Positions 43,912-52,570 of a stretch of 64,000 bases of DNA are shown here, piece by piece. Source of the DNA: VXYK01 sp965221585 (GTDB lineage Bacteria; Actinomycetota; Acidimicrobiia; Acidimicrobiales; Aldehydirespiratoraceae); NCBI GenBank assembly GCA_965221585.1, contig OZ244898.1:2294001-2358000 (forward strand), given 5' to 3'. Each line of letters begins with the position of its first letter. Position 1 is the first letter of the stretch. Position numbers and translations under genes: made by a program. The notes below the pieces were generated by a model. It made no database searches and was not told the DNA's origin. It was given only the letters and a program-made list of their open reading frames with translations.

Positions 43912-44877
43912 TCAGCCTCGGCGGCGGCGGATTTCGGCGGTGATGGCGGGGATCACCTCGTGAAGGTCGGCGATCACTGCCCAGTCGGCCTTGACGACCA
44001 TGTTGGCTTCGCGGTCAGTGTTGATTGCCAGGATGTGTTTGCTGGCCATCGCCCCTACCCAGTGCTGGATGGCTCCCGAGATTCCCGAAGCGATATAGAT
44101 CTCCGGCGCGATCCGAGTGCCGGTCTGACCAACCTGATCGGAATGCGGACGCCAGCCGAGGTTGGTCACGGCCCTGGAGCATCCGACCCGCCCGCCGAGC
44201 AGCTCGGCCAGTTCCTCGAGTTGCGCGAACCCCTCCTCCGAACCGACCCCGCGGCCACCGCCGCAGACCACCGGAGCGGTGGGCAGAGTCACGCCCGCCT
44301 CCTGAACCGTACGATCCTTGACGATCGTGGTGCGGTGGCTGTCGTCAAGGTCGGCCTCGAAGGGCTCATCGCTCGCCGTTCTGGAACCGCCAGGCTCGGA
44401 AGCCACCGCGTGGAGCCCGCAGCTGAACAGCGCGATGTCGGCGTCGAGACTGGCGTCTTCGAGCAGGGAACCACCCCACTGCACCCGGGTCATTGTCCAT
44501 GAGGCACCCGGCGTGATATCGACGCAATTGGCGACGAACGGGGCATCGAGACGTGCGGCCAGGTGCGCCATCACTTCGTTGCCTCGATCAGACCCGCAGG
44601 CGAGCACCGCGGCAGGTTCCAGTTCGGTGACCATCTGGACCAGGGTCGCTCCGTAAGCATCCGGGCCGTAGTCGCTCAACACGTCATGAACGCAGGTGTG
44701 CACCACTTCAGCGCCGTAGCGGCCGGCCTCTTCGACCAGTTCTTCGTCGTCAGCGCCGATGAGGGCGGTCTCAAGGTCGACGTCCATCTTGGCGGCCAGG
44801 GTGCGACCGAAGGTGAGGGCCTCACGGGCGGCTTCGGCGAGTTCTCCCCGATCATGTTCGAGCACCACCAACAGCAT
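43912..44877 (-). CDS. etfA: Electron transfer flavoprotein alpha subunit
   Basis: 321 residues. The C-terminal FAD-binding domain shows the ETF-alpha signature SRAVTNLGWRPHSDQVGQTG and YIASGISGAIQHWVGAM, with AINTD following. Together with the adjacent beta subunit it accepts electrons from flavin dehydrogenases; here the dimethylglycine/sarcosine-type enzymes just upstream and at 28417 are the obvious donors. The gene shares one base with etfB, so the two are translated together. An ETF-quinone oxidoreductase is not in the window. Confidence 0.94.
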   Translation of the reverse strand: MLLVVLEHDRGELAEAAREALTFGRTLAAKMDVDLETALIGADDEELVEEAGRYGAEVVHTCVHDVLSDYGPDAYGATLVQMVTELEPAAVLACGSDRGNEVMAHLAARLDAPFVANCVDITPGASWTMTRVQWGGSLLEDASLDADIALFSCGLHAVASEPGGSRTASDEPFEADLDDSHRTTIVKDRTVQEAGVTLPTAPVVCGGGRGVGSEEGFAQLEELAELLGGRVGCSRAVTNLGWRPHSDQVGQTGTRIAPEIYIASGISGAIQHWVGAMASKHILAINTDREANMVVKADWAVIADLHEVIPAITAEIRRRRG

Positions 44878-45659
44878 CAGAGGACCCCCAACTCTTCAAG
44901 CACGTCGACCACCGCGACTGCAGCTTCGGGACCCTCTCCGAGGATGACGGTCTCAGACACCTGCTCGGCAGGTCGATGCAGGCGGATCCGGCGCTGGCCA
45001 CCTACCTCAGCATCGATGTCGAGCGAGCGGATCTCGAGCTTCTTGGACCTGAGGCGGCCCTTCATGGTCGGGTAACGGGGCAGGTTGAGGCCCTCCTTCA
45101 CGCCGAGCACGCAGGGCCTCGGGAGCTCGTAGACCTCGAAACCGCCGTCGATGGCCCGACGGGCCGTGACTGTACCGGCACCGCTGCCGTCGCCTGACAC
45201 TTCAATACCTTTGATGCCGTTGACTATGGGGCGTTGCAGCCCGTGGGCGACCCGTATTCCTACCTGGAAGCCCCCGGAGTCCGCCGATTCGTTGCCGAAC
45301 AGGATGAGGTCGAAGGGCCCTCCGTTCTCCTGTTCGAGAACCTCGACCGCTTCTCGGATCACCGCGGCGGTCCGCTGTGGGTCCCAAGCCACCTCGTCGC
45401 TGGAGACCAGAACCCCGTGGTCCGCACCGACTGAGGCGGCGTAGCGGAGCTGTTCCGCGGCCTGGGGAGGGCCGACGGTGAGCACGGTGACCTCGCCGCC
45501 GTGCTCCTCGCAGAGTTGGACGGCACCTTCGACGCCGCACTCCTCGTGGGGGCTGGTGGTGAAACCCAGATGCGCCGCATCGACATCGAAGCCGTCCGCG
45601 GTGACGTTGATCTTGGCCCCGGGGGCCGGCACCCTCTTCACACAGCAGAGAATCTTCAT
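44877..45659 (-). CDS. etfB: Electron transfer flavoprotein beta subunit
   Basis: 260 residues, normal for ETF-beta. MKILCCVKRVPAPGAKINVTA at the start, ILFGNESADSGGFQVG (nucleotide-binding loop) at about residues 125-140, and the recognition-loop region LPRYPTMKGRLRSKK, which docks partner dehydrogenases. AMP and FAD binding by the dimer is family knowledge. It lies 33 bp after the dehydrogenase-GcvT gene on the same strand, supporting a dedicated redox partner. Confidence 0.94.
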   Translation of the reverse strand: MKILCCVKRVPAPGAKINVTADGFDVDAAHLGFTTSPHEECGVEGAVQLCEEHGGEVTVLTVGPPQAAEQLRYAASVGADHGVLVSSDEVAWDPQRTAAVIREAVEVLEQENGGPFDLILFGNESADSGGFQVGIRVAHGLQRPIVNGIKGIEVSGDGSGAGTVTARRAIDGGFEVYELPRPCVLGVKEGLNLPRYPTMKGRLRSKKLEIRSLDIDAEVGGQRRIRLHRPAEQVSETVILGEGPEAAVAVVDVLEELGVL

Positions 45660-45692
45660 GACAGAGCTCTCATATACAACGTCAGCACCCCG

Positions 45693-48239
45693 TCAGCTCT
45701 TCAGACGTGTGTCGTCGGGGTCGAAGGCAGAACCCGGGCCCACAACAGTCACCGGGAACAGTTCGTTCATATACATGACCTGCAACTCGGTCCCGGTGGT
45801 GGCCAATTCGGTCGGTAGGTATCCCATGAGCAGGTGCTTTCCGACAGACGGTCCGTACCCTGCCGATGTCACGCGCGAGACCCGTCCGTGGGAGTCGACG
45901 ATGCGCTCGCCGGCCAGATCGAGGATGGGTTCGTTGCCTCCCATCATGTGACGGATGCGTCCGGTGCTGTCGGTCTGGTCCTCGACGGTGAACGTCACAC
46001 ACTGGACCTCGGGGCTGGTTTCGCGGGCTTTGAGATAGGGCTCCTTGCCGATGAATTCGGCGGCTTTGACTCTGGGACGAGCCAGTCCGGCCTCGGTCGG
46101 GTTGTATTCGCTCTCCAGTTCAGCTCCCATCAAGCGATATCCCTTCTCGAGCCGGCCCGAGGTGCCGTAGACACCACCGCCGGTCGGTCGGATGCCGAGT
46201 TCCCGTCCCGCCGCGAAGAGGGCGTCCCACAGTGCTGGGCCGTTGCTCCAGTCCGTGTAGATCTCCCATCCGGTGTCGCCCACATAGGAGATGCGAAACA
46301 GGTGGGCCTCGACCGTGAGGTTGTGCCCTCCCGCTGCGCAGTTGATCTCGATCGGGATGATCGAGCCGTAGGGCGAACCGGTTTGGGTCAGGTCGTGACC
46401 ACAGAGTTGCGCCAGCACCTGCGGGGCGTTGGGACCCCACAGTCCAAGCGTGGTGATCTCAGTGGTCAGGTTCGTGAATGTCACCGACCCGTCGTTGGGC
46501 ATGTGTTTGCGGGTCCAGAACTCGTCACGGCCGCCGTCGAACACGCCGGTGACGATCCTCACCCGATCCTCGCCCATGCGCATCATGGTCAGGTCGGAGT
46601 GGAAGCCCCCGTCGGCGTTGAGCCACGGCGTGTAGATCGACCGGCCCACCGCGACATCGATCTTGTTGACGGCGAGCCGGTCGGCGAACCCGACAGCTCC
46701 CGGACCCTCCAGTTCGTAGATCTGGAACGCCGATAGGTCGACCACGCCGCAGTTCTCACGAAGGTTCAGATGCTCACCGATGGTTATAGGGCTCCACCAG
46801 CGGTTGTCCCACTCGACGCCCCTGGCGCTGAGGTCGTAGCGCTCGCAGAGGTCGGCGTTGGAGTGGTACCACTGAGATCGTTCCCAGACACGGGCTTGGA
46901 AGAACTCGGCTTCGAGCGCTTCCTGTCGGGATCGGTAAGGCGATTCAACGAGGTGGCGGCGAGATTCCCACTGCTCTGCGGGGTGGACGATGCCGTAGGT
47001 CTTGTTGAAGTGTTCATGCGCCCTCGCCCAGATGTGCTCGTCGCTCTTCTCCTGGTCGTAGAAGCGGGCGATGTCGGCACCGTGGGCGTCAATCACCCTC
47101 GGGTAGCCGTGGGTCATCCACTCCGCGACTACCTGGGCCATGCCCGGGCCTTCCTTTACCCACACGGCCGCAGCTGACCAGAGACCCTCCACATCGGGGA
47201 TCTCGCCGAGGCAGGGCATGGTGTCGGGGGTCAGCGACAGCAGGCCGTTGATGGCGTACTTGATCTCGGCGTCGCCGAGCATCTCCATCAACTCGATCGC
47301 TTCTTCCATCTGCTGGTCGAAGTCGTCGGGTGTGAACGGCATCTCCGTCGGCGACAGCGCGGCCTCCTCGTTGGACGGAATCTCGTCGGGATGGTGGAGG
47401 ATGGGTCGATGGCCGTAGGAGCCCACCTCCATCGAGCCCGCGGACTGCCGTTCGTAACAGAACGTGTCCATGTCTCGGACGATCGGGTAGCCGATCTCGT
47501 TGTTGGTCTCGGCGAGGATGTCTATGGGGCCGACGTCGGCCATCTGGTGCACGGCAGGCACGAGCGGGATGTAGGTGTCGGCCATGTAGGCGATGCGGTT
47601 CGACCAGACACCGCAAGCGATCACGACGTGGTTGGTCTCGATGGTGCCCTTGTCGGTGACCACTGCGGTGATCTTGCGGCGGCCGTTGGGCCTGGGCGTG
47701 TCGTCGGTGATGAGGTCGAGTACCTCGGTGTTGGCGAAGACCCTGCAACCGGCTTTCTCGATGGCTTCCTTGCGCATGACCGTGCCGGTTTCGAGTGAGT
47801 CGACCACCGAGACCGTGGGGCAGTAGAACCCTCCGAGGATGACCTCGGTGTTGATGTAGGGCACGAGTTCCTGCACCTGTGCGGGCGTGAGCAGGTGGGC
47901 TTCGATGCCCCAGGCTTTGGCCGAGGTCATGCGCCGCTGCAGTTCGTTCATGCGCTCTTCGGTGCGGGCTACTTCGATGCCACCGGAGTCAAGGGACAGG
48001 TTCAGCTCGCGATACTGGTTGGCGCTCTGCTCCCCGAGCAGGGCCATCTCCTTGTTGTGGTCGACGGGGAATATGAAGTTGGATGCGTGTCCGGTGGAGC
48101 CGCCCGGGTTGGGAAGCGGCCCTTTCTCGACGAGGACCAGGTCCTGCCAGCCGAGTCGGGCGAGGTGTCCGACGAGACAGTTGCCGACGATTCCTGCGCC
48201 GATTACTACTACGTTGGCTTTGGTGGGGAATTCACTCAC
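45693..48239 (-). CDS. Second FAD-dependent demethylating dehydrogenase with GcvT domains
   Basis: 848 residues from GTG 48239 (VSEFPTKANVVVIGAG); the upstream open frame is not protein-like. FAD motif VVVIGAGIVGNCLVGHL, then STGHASNF with His51 as possible covalent FAD site, a DAO domain to about residue 400, and GcvT domains to the end (GDTGWEIYTDW, GTSGRLEKGYRLMGAELESEY). The STGHASN variant differs from the STWHSAGG of its paralogue, so the substrates may differ (sarcosine versus dimethylglycine, or another N-methyl compound). It heads the operon with etfBA and is divergent from fhs. Confidence 0.88.
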   Translation of the reverse strand: MSEFPTKANVVVIGAGIVGNCLVGHLARLGWQDLVLVEKGPLPNPGGSTGHASNFIFPVDHNKEMALLGEQSANQYRELNLSLDSGGIEVARTEERMNELQRRMTSAKAWGIEAHLLTPAQVQELVPYINTEVILGGFYCPTVSVVDSLETGTVMRKEAIEKAGCRVFANTEVLDLITDDTPRPNGRRKITAVVTDKGTIETNHVVIACGVWSNRIAYMADTYIPLVPAVHQMADVGPIDILAETNNEIGYPIVRDMDTFCYERQSAGSMEVGSYGHRPILHHPDEIPSNEEAALSPTEMPFTPDDFDQQMEEAIELMEMLGDAEIKYAINGLLSLTPDTMPCLGEIPDVEGLWSAAAVWVKEGPGMAQVVAEWMTHGYPRVIDAHGADIARFYDQEKSDEHIWARAHEHFNKTYGIVHPAEQWESRRHLVESPYRSRQEALEAEFFQARVWERSQWYHSNADLCERYDLSARGVEWDNRWWSPITIGEHLNLRENCGVVDLSAFQIYELEGPGAVGFADRLAVNKIDVAVGRSIYTPWLNADGGFHSDLTMMRMGEDRVRIVTGVFDGGRDEFWTRKHMPNDGSVTFTNLTTEITTLGLWGPNAPQVLAQLCGHDLTQTGSPYGSIIPIEINCAAGGHNLTVEAHLFRISYVGDTGWEIYTDWSNGPALWDALFAAGRELGIRPTGGGVYGTSGRLEKGYRLMGAELESEYNPTEAGLARPRVKAAEFIGKEPYLKARETSPEVQCVTFTVEDQTDSTGRIRHMMGGNEPILDLAGERIVDSHGRVSRVTSAGYGPSVGKHLLMGYLPTELATTGTELQVMYMNELFPVTVVGPGSAFDPDDTRLKS

Positions 48240-48563
48240 GGGTGGGACTCTATTCTGAAGTCGATTGTCGTGCCGGTGGTACCGCTGCGGGTGCCTGGCG
48301 CCCTGCGGGACCACCCACGAAGACAATACTGGACGATCGTTCAGTTTCCACGCGCGATAGCTCCTCGGAACGCGACTCCCACGCTCCGCTCGACGGGAGA
48401 TCATCAATCGGAGTTCACGCGATCCGACACAAGAAGTTGTGGCGCGGCGCCATGAGTAAGATGGTTACAATAGGTCCGCATCGCGGAATTGTTCCGCTAT
48501 GCGGAACAACTGAACAGACCCAAGGAGGGGTGGGCACAACCGCCCCGCTGCGTAGGAGCAAAC
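48240..48563. promoter_or_regulatory. Divergent control region of fhs and the dehydrogenase-etfBA operon
   Basis: About 324 bp without a gene. Two operator-like palindromes are in tandem: GGTCCGCATCGCGGAAT (48473-48489) and the perfect-armed GTTCCGCTATGCGGAAC (48491-48507), their starts 18 bp apart. TACAAT at 48467-48472, directly before the first palindrome, could be a -10 box for fhs. AGGAG at 48554-48558 serves the fhs ATG. The remaining 230 bp, on the side of the dehydrogenase gene, show no clear element. Confidence 0.65.
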
Positions 48564-50261
48564 ATGGCCTTTCCCAGTGACCTCGAGATCGCCAACCAGG
48601 CAAATCTGCAACCCCTGACTGATATCGCCAACTCAGCAGGAATCCCCGCCGAATGTCTCGAGCCTTATGGAGTGGGCGCCGCAAAGATCTCGCTCGATGC
48701 GATCGAGAAGATGAGCGACAGGCCCAAGGCGGCATACGTAGTCGTCTCGGCCATCACGCCGACGCCGCTGGGCGAAGGCAAGACCACCACGACCGTCGGT
48801 CTCGGCCAGGCGTTCCAACACATCGGCCGGACCGCCACGATCGCCATCCGTCAGCCGTCGATGGGGCCGACGTTCGGGATTAAGGGCGGGGCCGCGGGCG
48901 GTGGTTACAGCCAGGTTGTGCCCATGGAACTGTTCAACCTTCACCTGACCGGCGACATGCACGCCGTCACCGCCGCTCACAACCTCTGCTCCGCGATGCT
49001 CGACGCTCACATCTACCACGGCAACGAAGCCGGGTTCGACATTCACAACATCACCTGGAGGCGGGTGCTCGATGTCAACGACCGCGCCCTGCGCAACGCT
49101 GTGATCGGCCTCGGCGGACGACTCGACGGCATACCCCGCGAGACCGGATTCGACATCACTGCCGCATCCGAAGTCATGGCAGCCCTCGCCCTGTGCACCT
49201 CTCTACAGGATCTGCGAGGTCGCCTCGGTCGGATCGTGCTCGGCTACAACAAGGCCGGCACCCCGATCACCGCCGAGGAGATCGGTGCCGCAGGGTCGAT
49301 GGCCGTCATCCTGAAGGAAGCCATCAAACCCAACCTGATGCAGACACTGGAGAACACCCCGGCCCTGGTCCACACAGGGCCCTTCGGCAACATCGCCACA
49401 GGCAACAGCTCGATCATCGCCGACCAGATCGGCATCCACACCAGCGAGTTCCTGTTGACCGAAGCCGGATTCGGAGCCGACATGGGCGCGGAGCGATTCT
49501 TCAACATCAAGTGTCGCTACTCGGGCATCGCTCCGGACGCGGCCGTGCTCGTTGCCACAGTCAGAGGCCTCAAGGCCCATTCCGGCAAGCACAAGATCGT
49601 TGCCGGCAGGCCCCTGCCCGAGGCGCTGCTGGCCGAGAACCCCGACGAGGTCCACATGGGCGGCGACAACCTGCGCAAGCAGCTTGAGAATATGCAGCTC
49701 CACGGCGCAACTCCGGTCGTCGCCATCAACGTCTTCCCCGGCGACCACGAGGGCGACATAGCTGCGATCCGGGAGATCGCCGACGAGTACGGTGCCCGTG
49801 CAGCAGTGTCGACCCATTTCTCCGACGGCGGTCGAGGCGCCACCGAACTGGCCGAAGCGGTTGCGGCCGCCGCGGCGGAGCCGAGCGAGTTCAAGCTGCT
49901 GTATCCGAGCGAGGCTTCGCTCAAGGACAAGATCCATGCGGTCGCTACCAAGGTCTACGGGGCGGACGACGTGGAGTACACCGCGCAAGCCAACAAACAG
50001 CTGGCAACCTACACCGAGGCCGGTTTCGGTGAGCTGCCGGTGTGCATCGCCAAGACTCACCTCTCGATCAGTTCCAATCCCGCGCTGAAGGGCGCACCGA
50101 CGGGTTGGACCCTGCCGGTGCGCGAGGTCCGAGCCAGCGTGGGAGCCGGCTTCATCTACCCGCTGTGCGGCGAGATGCGGACCATGCCCGGCCTGGGCAG
50201 AGTACCCGCCGCCAAATCGATCGACATCGATGCCGACGGCAACGTCGTCGGCCTCTCCTAG
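48564..50261 (+). CDS. fhs: Formate-tetrahydrofolate ligase
   Basis: 565 residues from ATG 48564. The ATP loop TPLGEGKTT is at about residues 67-75; PSMGPTFGIKGGAAGGGYSQV appears in two parts (QPSMGPTFGIKGG, AAGGGYSQVVPM), and HLTGDMHAV and PAKSIDID complete the FTHFS pattern. It links formate, THF and ATP; run in reverse it makes ATP and formate from formyl-THF, which would feed the formate dehydrogenase at 39.8 kb. GTTCCGC-type palindromes sit 57-91 bp upstream of the start. Confidence 0.96.
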   Translation: MAFPSDLEIANQANLQPLTDIANSAGIPAECLEPYGVGAAKISLDAIEKMSDRPKAAYVVVSAITPTPLGEGKTTTTVGLGQAFQHIGRTATIAIRQPSMGPTFGIKGGAAGGGYSQVVPMELFNLHLTGDMHAVTAAHNLCSAMLDAHIYHGNEAGFDIHNITWRRVLDVNDRALRNAVIGLGGRLDGIPRETGFDITAASEVMAALALCTSLQDLRGRLGRIVLGYNKAGTPITAEEIGAAGSMAVILKEAIKPNLMQTLENTPALVHTGPFGNIATGNSSIIADQIGIHTSEFLLTEAGFGADMGAERFFNIKCRYSGIAPDAAVLVATVRGLKAHSGKHKIVAGRPLPEALLAENPDEVHMGGDNLRKQLENMQLHGATPVVAINVFPGDHEGDIAAIREIADEYGARAAVSTHFSDGGRGATELAEAVAAAAAEPSEFKLLYPSEASLKDKIHAVATKVYGADDVEYTAQANKQLATYTEAGFGELPVCIAKTHLSISSNPALKGAPTGWTLPVREVRASVGAGFIYPLCGEMRTMPGLGRVPAAKSIDIDADGNVVGLS

Positions 50262-50306
50262 AACAGTCCGCCCCACCAGGGCCATCCCTACCTAAACGGA
50301 GTCCGA

Positions 50307-51182
50307 GTGAACCCACTTGCCAATATTCTGCGCTCCAATCCCCGGTCCGTCAGTTCCCCGGTAGCCCGCGCGGCGATTTCGGACATGACCTATGAGGTGA
50401 TCCCGCTCAAGAGCCTGCCCGACGCGATCGAACAGCTCCCTGCCAATGCCCGGGTCAGCGTTACCGCATCGCCGGTGAAGCCCCTGGAGGACACGCTCGA
50501 CGTCTGCGCCGAACTGCTCGAGAGGGGCCACCGTCCGATCCCGCACATCGCTGCTCGCAAGGTGGTCGACGAAGCACACATGCGCTCGCTGGCCATCCGT
50601 ATCAGACAGCTGGGCCTGAGCGAGATCTTCTGTATAGCCGGTGATGCGCCAGAAGCAGGGGAATACCACGATGCCATGTCGCTGCTCCGGCCGCTGCTCG
50701 ACTTTACCGCCGGTGACATCACCACGGTCGGTGTCTCCTCATACCCCGACGGCCATGCATTCATCGACGGGCCGGCCCTGCATCAGGCACTGATCGAGAA
50801 GCAGGAGCTGTTCGCCGAAGCCGGCATCAAAGGGCACGCGTCCACACAGATGTGCTTCTCCACTGACACGATCCGTTCCTGGCTCAACACGCAGCGCGCC
50901 GAGGGTTTCGACATGCCGGTCCACCTGGGTGTCGCCGGTGTGGTCGACCGGGCGAAGCTGATCCGCATGGGCATGCGGCTCGGTGTGGGAGCCTCGCTGC
51001 GGTACGTTCAGAAGAACAGAACCGGCCTGCTCAAACTCTTTTCTTCGGTGGGCTACAACCCAAGCGATCTCATCGACCCGCTCGCCGACGAATTCGACTC
51101 GTTGGGCATCGAGGGACTGCACATGTTCACCTTCAACCAGGTAGCCGCCACCGAGAGGTGGCAACAAGCCAAACTCAGATAA
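50307..51182 (+). CDS. metF: Methylenetetrahydrofolate reductase family protein
   Basis: 291 residues, GTG start at 50307. TIM-barrel FAD/THF reductase pattern: VSVTASPVKPLEDTLDVCAEL, PHIAARKVVDEAHM, IFCIAGDAPEAGEYHDAMSLL in parts, and GHASTQMCFSTDT. It interconverts methyl- and methylene-THF; for oxidation of methyl-THF from the corrinoid system it would run in reverse. It is shorter in its C-terminus than E. coli MetF by only a little. It follows fhs by 45 bp. Confidence 0.87.
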   Translation: MNPLANILRSNPRSVSSPVARAAISDMTYEVIPLKSLPDAIEQLPANARVSVTASPVKPLEDTLDVCAELLERGHRPIPHIAARKVVDEAHMRSLAIRIRQLGLSEIFCIAGDAPEAGEYHDAMSLLRPLLDFTAGDITTVGVSSYPDGHAFIDGPALHQALIEKQELFAEAGIKGHASTQMCFSTDTIRSWLNTQRAEGFDMPVHLGVAGVVDRAKLIRMGMRLGVGASLRYVQKNRTGLLKLFSSVGYNPSDLIDPLADEFDSLGIEGLHMFTFNQVAATERWQQAKLR

Positions 51183-51194
51183 TCACGGTCTGTA

Positions 51195-52517
51195 GTGAGT
51201 GCTCCGCTTCTCGCACCGTTCCAAGGCCGGCTCATCCGGCGCGAGTGGGCAGCGCGGGTGATCGCCAGCGCATACGATTCCAAGACTCCCGAGCAACGCC
51301 GTGCCATTGTCGAGCAGAACCCGTTCAGCTACCTCGGCGTCACGCGGTCCCATGAGGACCGGATCGAGGGTTGCTCGGACGCTGAGCTGCTGAAGCTCAG
51401 CACCCAGACCCTGAAGCGAATCCTCGAAGCGGGCGCCTTCGAGACCTCGGACCACGCGGCGTACTACGCGTACCGCCTGAGCTCACCCGATGCGGAGGGC
51501 TCTCCTGATCAGGGCAGCGGGTCCGATGAGGGAGGGCCCGGTGAACGCTCAGCGGCGCCGCCGGCCGGCAGACGGTTCGACCAGACCGGCATTGTCGGTG
51601 CCTTGGACCTCGACGGTCTGCGTGACGGACGGGTACTGACCCATGAGAACATCCGTCATGAGCGGGCCTCATTGATATCAGACCACCTCAGTCATGTAGG
51701 CGCGACCTCATCACCGGTCTCGTTGACCCATGTCGCGCGTCCCGAACTGCTGGAGATCCTCAGTTCCGTCACGCTGAGATCGCCAGAGGTCGATGTCGTG
51801 GCCGATGGTGTCCGGAACCAGGTGTGGACCTTTCGTTCAGACGAGACGACGACCATCGAGCCGTTGCTTGAAGACCAAGTCTTCTACGTGACAGATGGTC
51901 ATCATCGTTGCGCAGCCGCTTTCGCTGCCCGGGCCGCAAACCCGAACCGGGTTCCCTTCACACGGACGCTCGCGGCCGTGTTCCCCCATGACCAGTTGCG
52001 GGTCGAGGCCTTCCATCGCAGAGCACCCGACCGGAGTTACCGTTCAACACCGGAATTGATCGATGCCCTCAAAACGGTCGGGCAGATCCGCGCCGTCAGC
52101 GGTGTCTCCGCCGCGCAGCCCACGGCCCGGGGCGAGGTCGGCGTCTACCAGAACGGGTCCTGGTTCCGACTTGTTCTTGATCCTCTGGAACGCCCCACAC
52201 CCCTGGCATCACTCGACGTTGAACGGCTCCGACGTGACGTGATCGGTCATGTCCTGGGAGTCGACGAACTGGCCCCCGACAGCGATGTCGACTACGTGCC
52301 CAACCCGGCCGGCATTGCTGAGCTTGTATCCCGTTGCGACGCCGACGGCCACGTCGGTCTGCTCGTCTATCCGACCGACATCAACGATCTGATGGCGGTG
52401 GCAGCGGCTGGAGACCTCATGCCTCCGAAGTCGAGCTACCTCGAACCCAAACCACCCTCGGGAGTCTTCCTGCGTGCGCTGGGAGTCGGCGTGACAGAAG
52501 ACTCGGGCCCGAGCTGA
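51195..52517 (+). CDS. DUF1015 family protein
   Basis: 440 residues, GTG start 12 bp after metF. Early blocks LLAPFQGRLIRREWAARVIA and NPFSYLGVTRS, then VTDGHHRCAAAFAARA at about residues 230-245, identify DUF1015. Its DGHHR core is shared with ParB/SerK-like proteins, some of which are kinases for free serine; whether this protein has such activity is unknown. It is embedded in a folate gene cluster. A variable Gly/Ser-rich insert stands at residues 100-122. Confidence 0.85.
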   Translation: MSAPLLAPFQGRLIRREWAARVIASAYDSKTPEQRRAIVEQNPFSYLGVTRSHEDRIEGCSDAELLKLSTQTLKRILEAGAFETSDHAAYYAYRLSSPDAEGSPDQGSGSDEGGPGERSAAPPAGRRFDQTGIVGALDLDGLRDGRVLTHENIRHERASLISDHLSHVGATSSPVSLTHVARPELLEILSSVTLRSPEVDVVADGVRNQVWTFRSDETTTIEPLLEDQVFYVTDGHHRCAAAFAARAANPNRVPFTRTLAAVFPHDQLRVEAFHRRAPDRSYRSTPELIDALKTVGQIRAVSGVSAAQPTARGEVGVYQNGSWFRLVLDPLERPTPLASLDVERLRRDVIGHVLGVDELAPDSDVDYVPNPAGIAELVSRCDADGHVGLLVYPTDINDLMAVAAAGDLMPPKSSYLEPKPPSGVFLRALGVGVTEDSGPS

Positions 52518-52570
52518 GCATCGGACGCGAACCGGCGACCGGCGGCGTCAACGAGCAGCGTCAACTGGCT

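Noticed and set aside
48240..48470. Riboswitch before the dehydrogenase-etfBA operon
   Set aside because: GC-rich pairing is possible, but no known glycine, cobalamin or THF riboswitch core could be made out.
49203..50285. Minus-strand 360-codon open frame opposite fhs
   Set aside because: Shadow of fhs with no recognisable domain.
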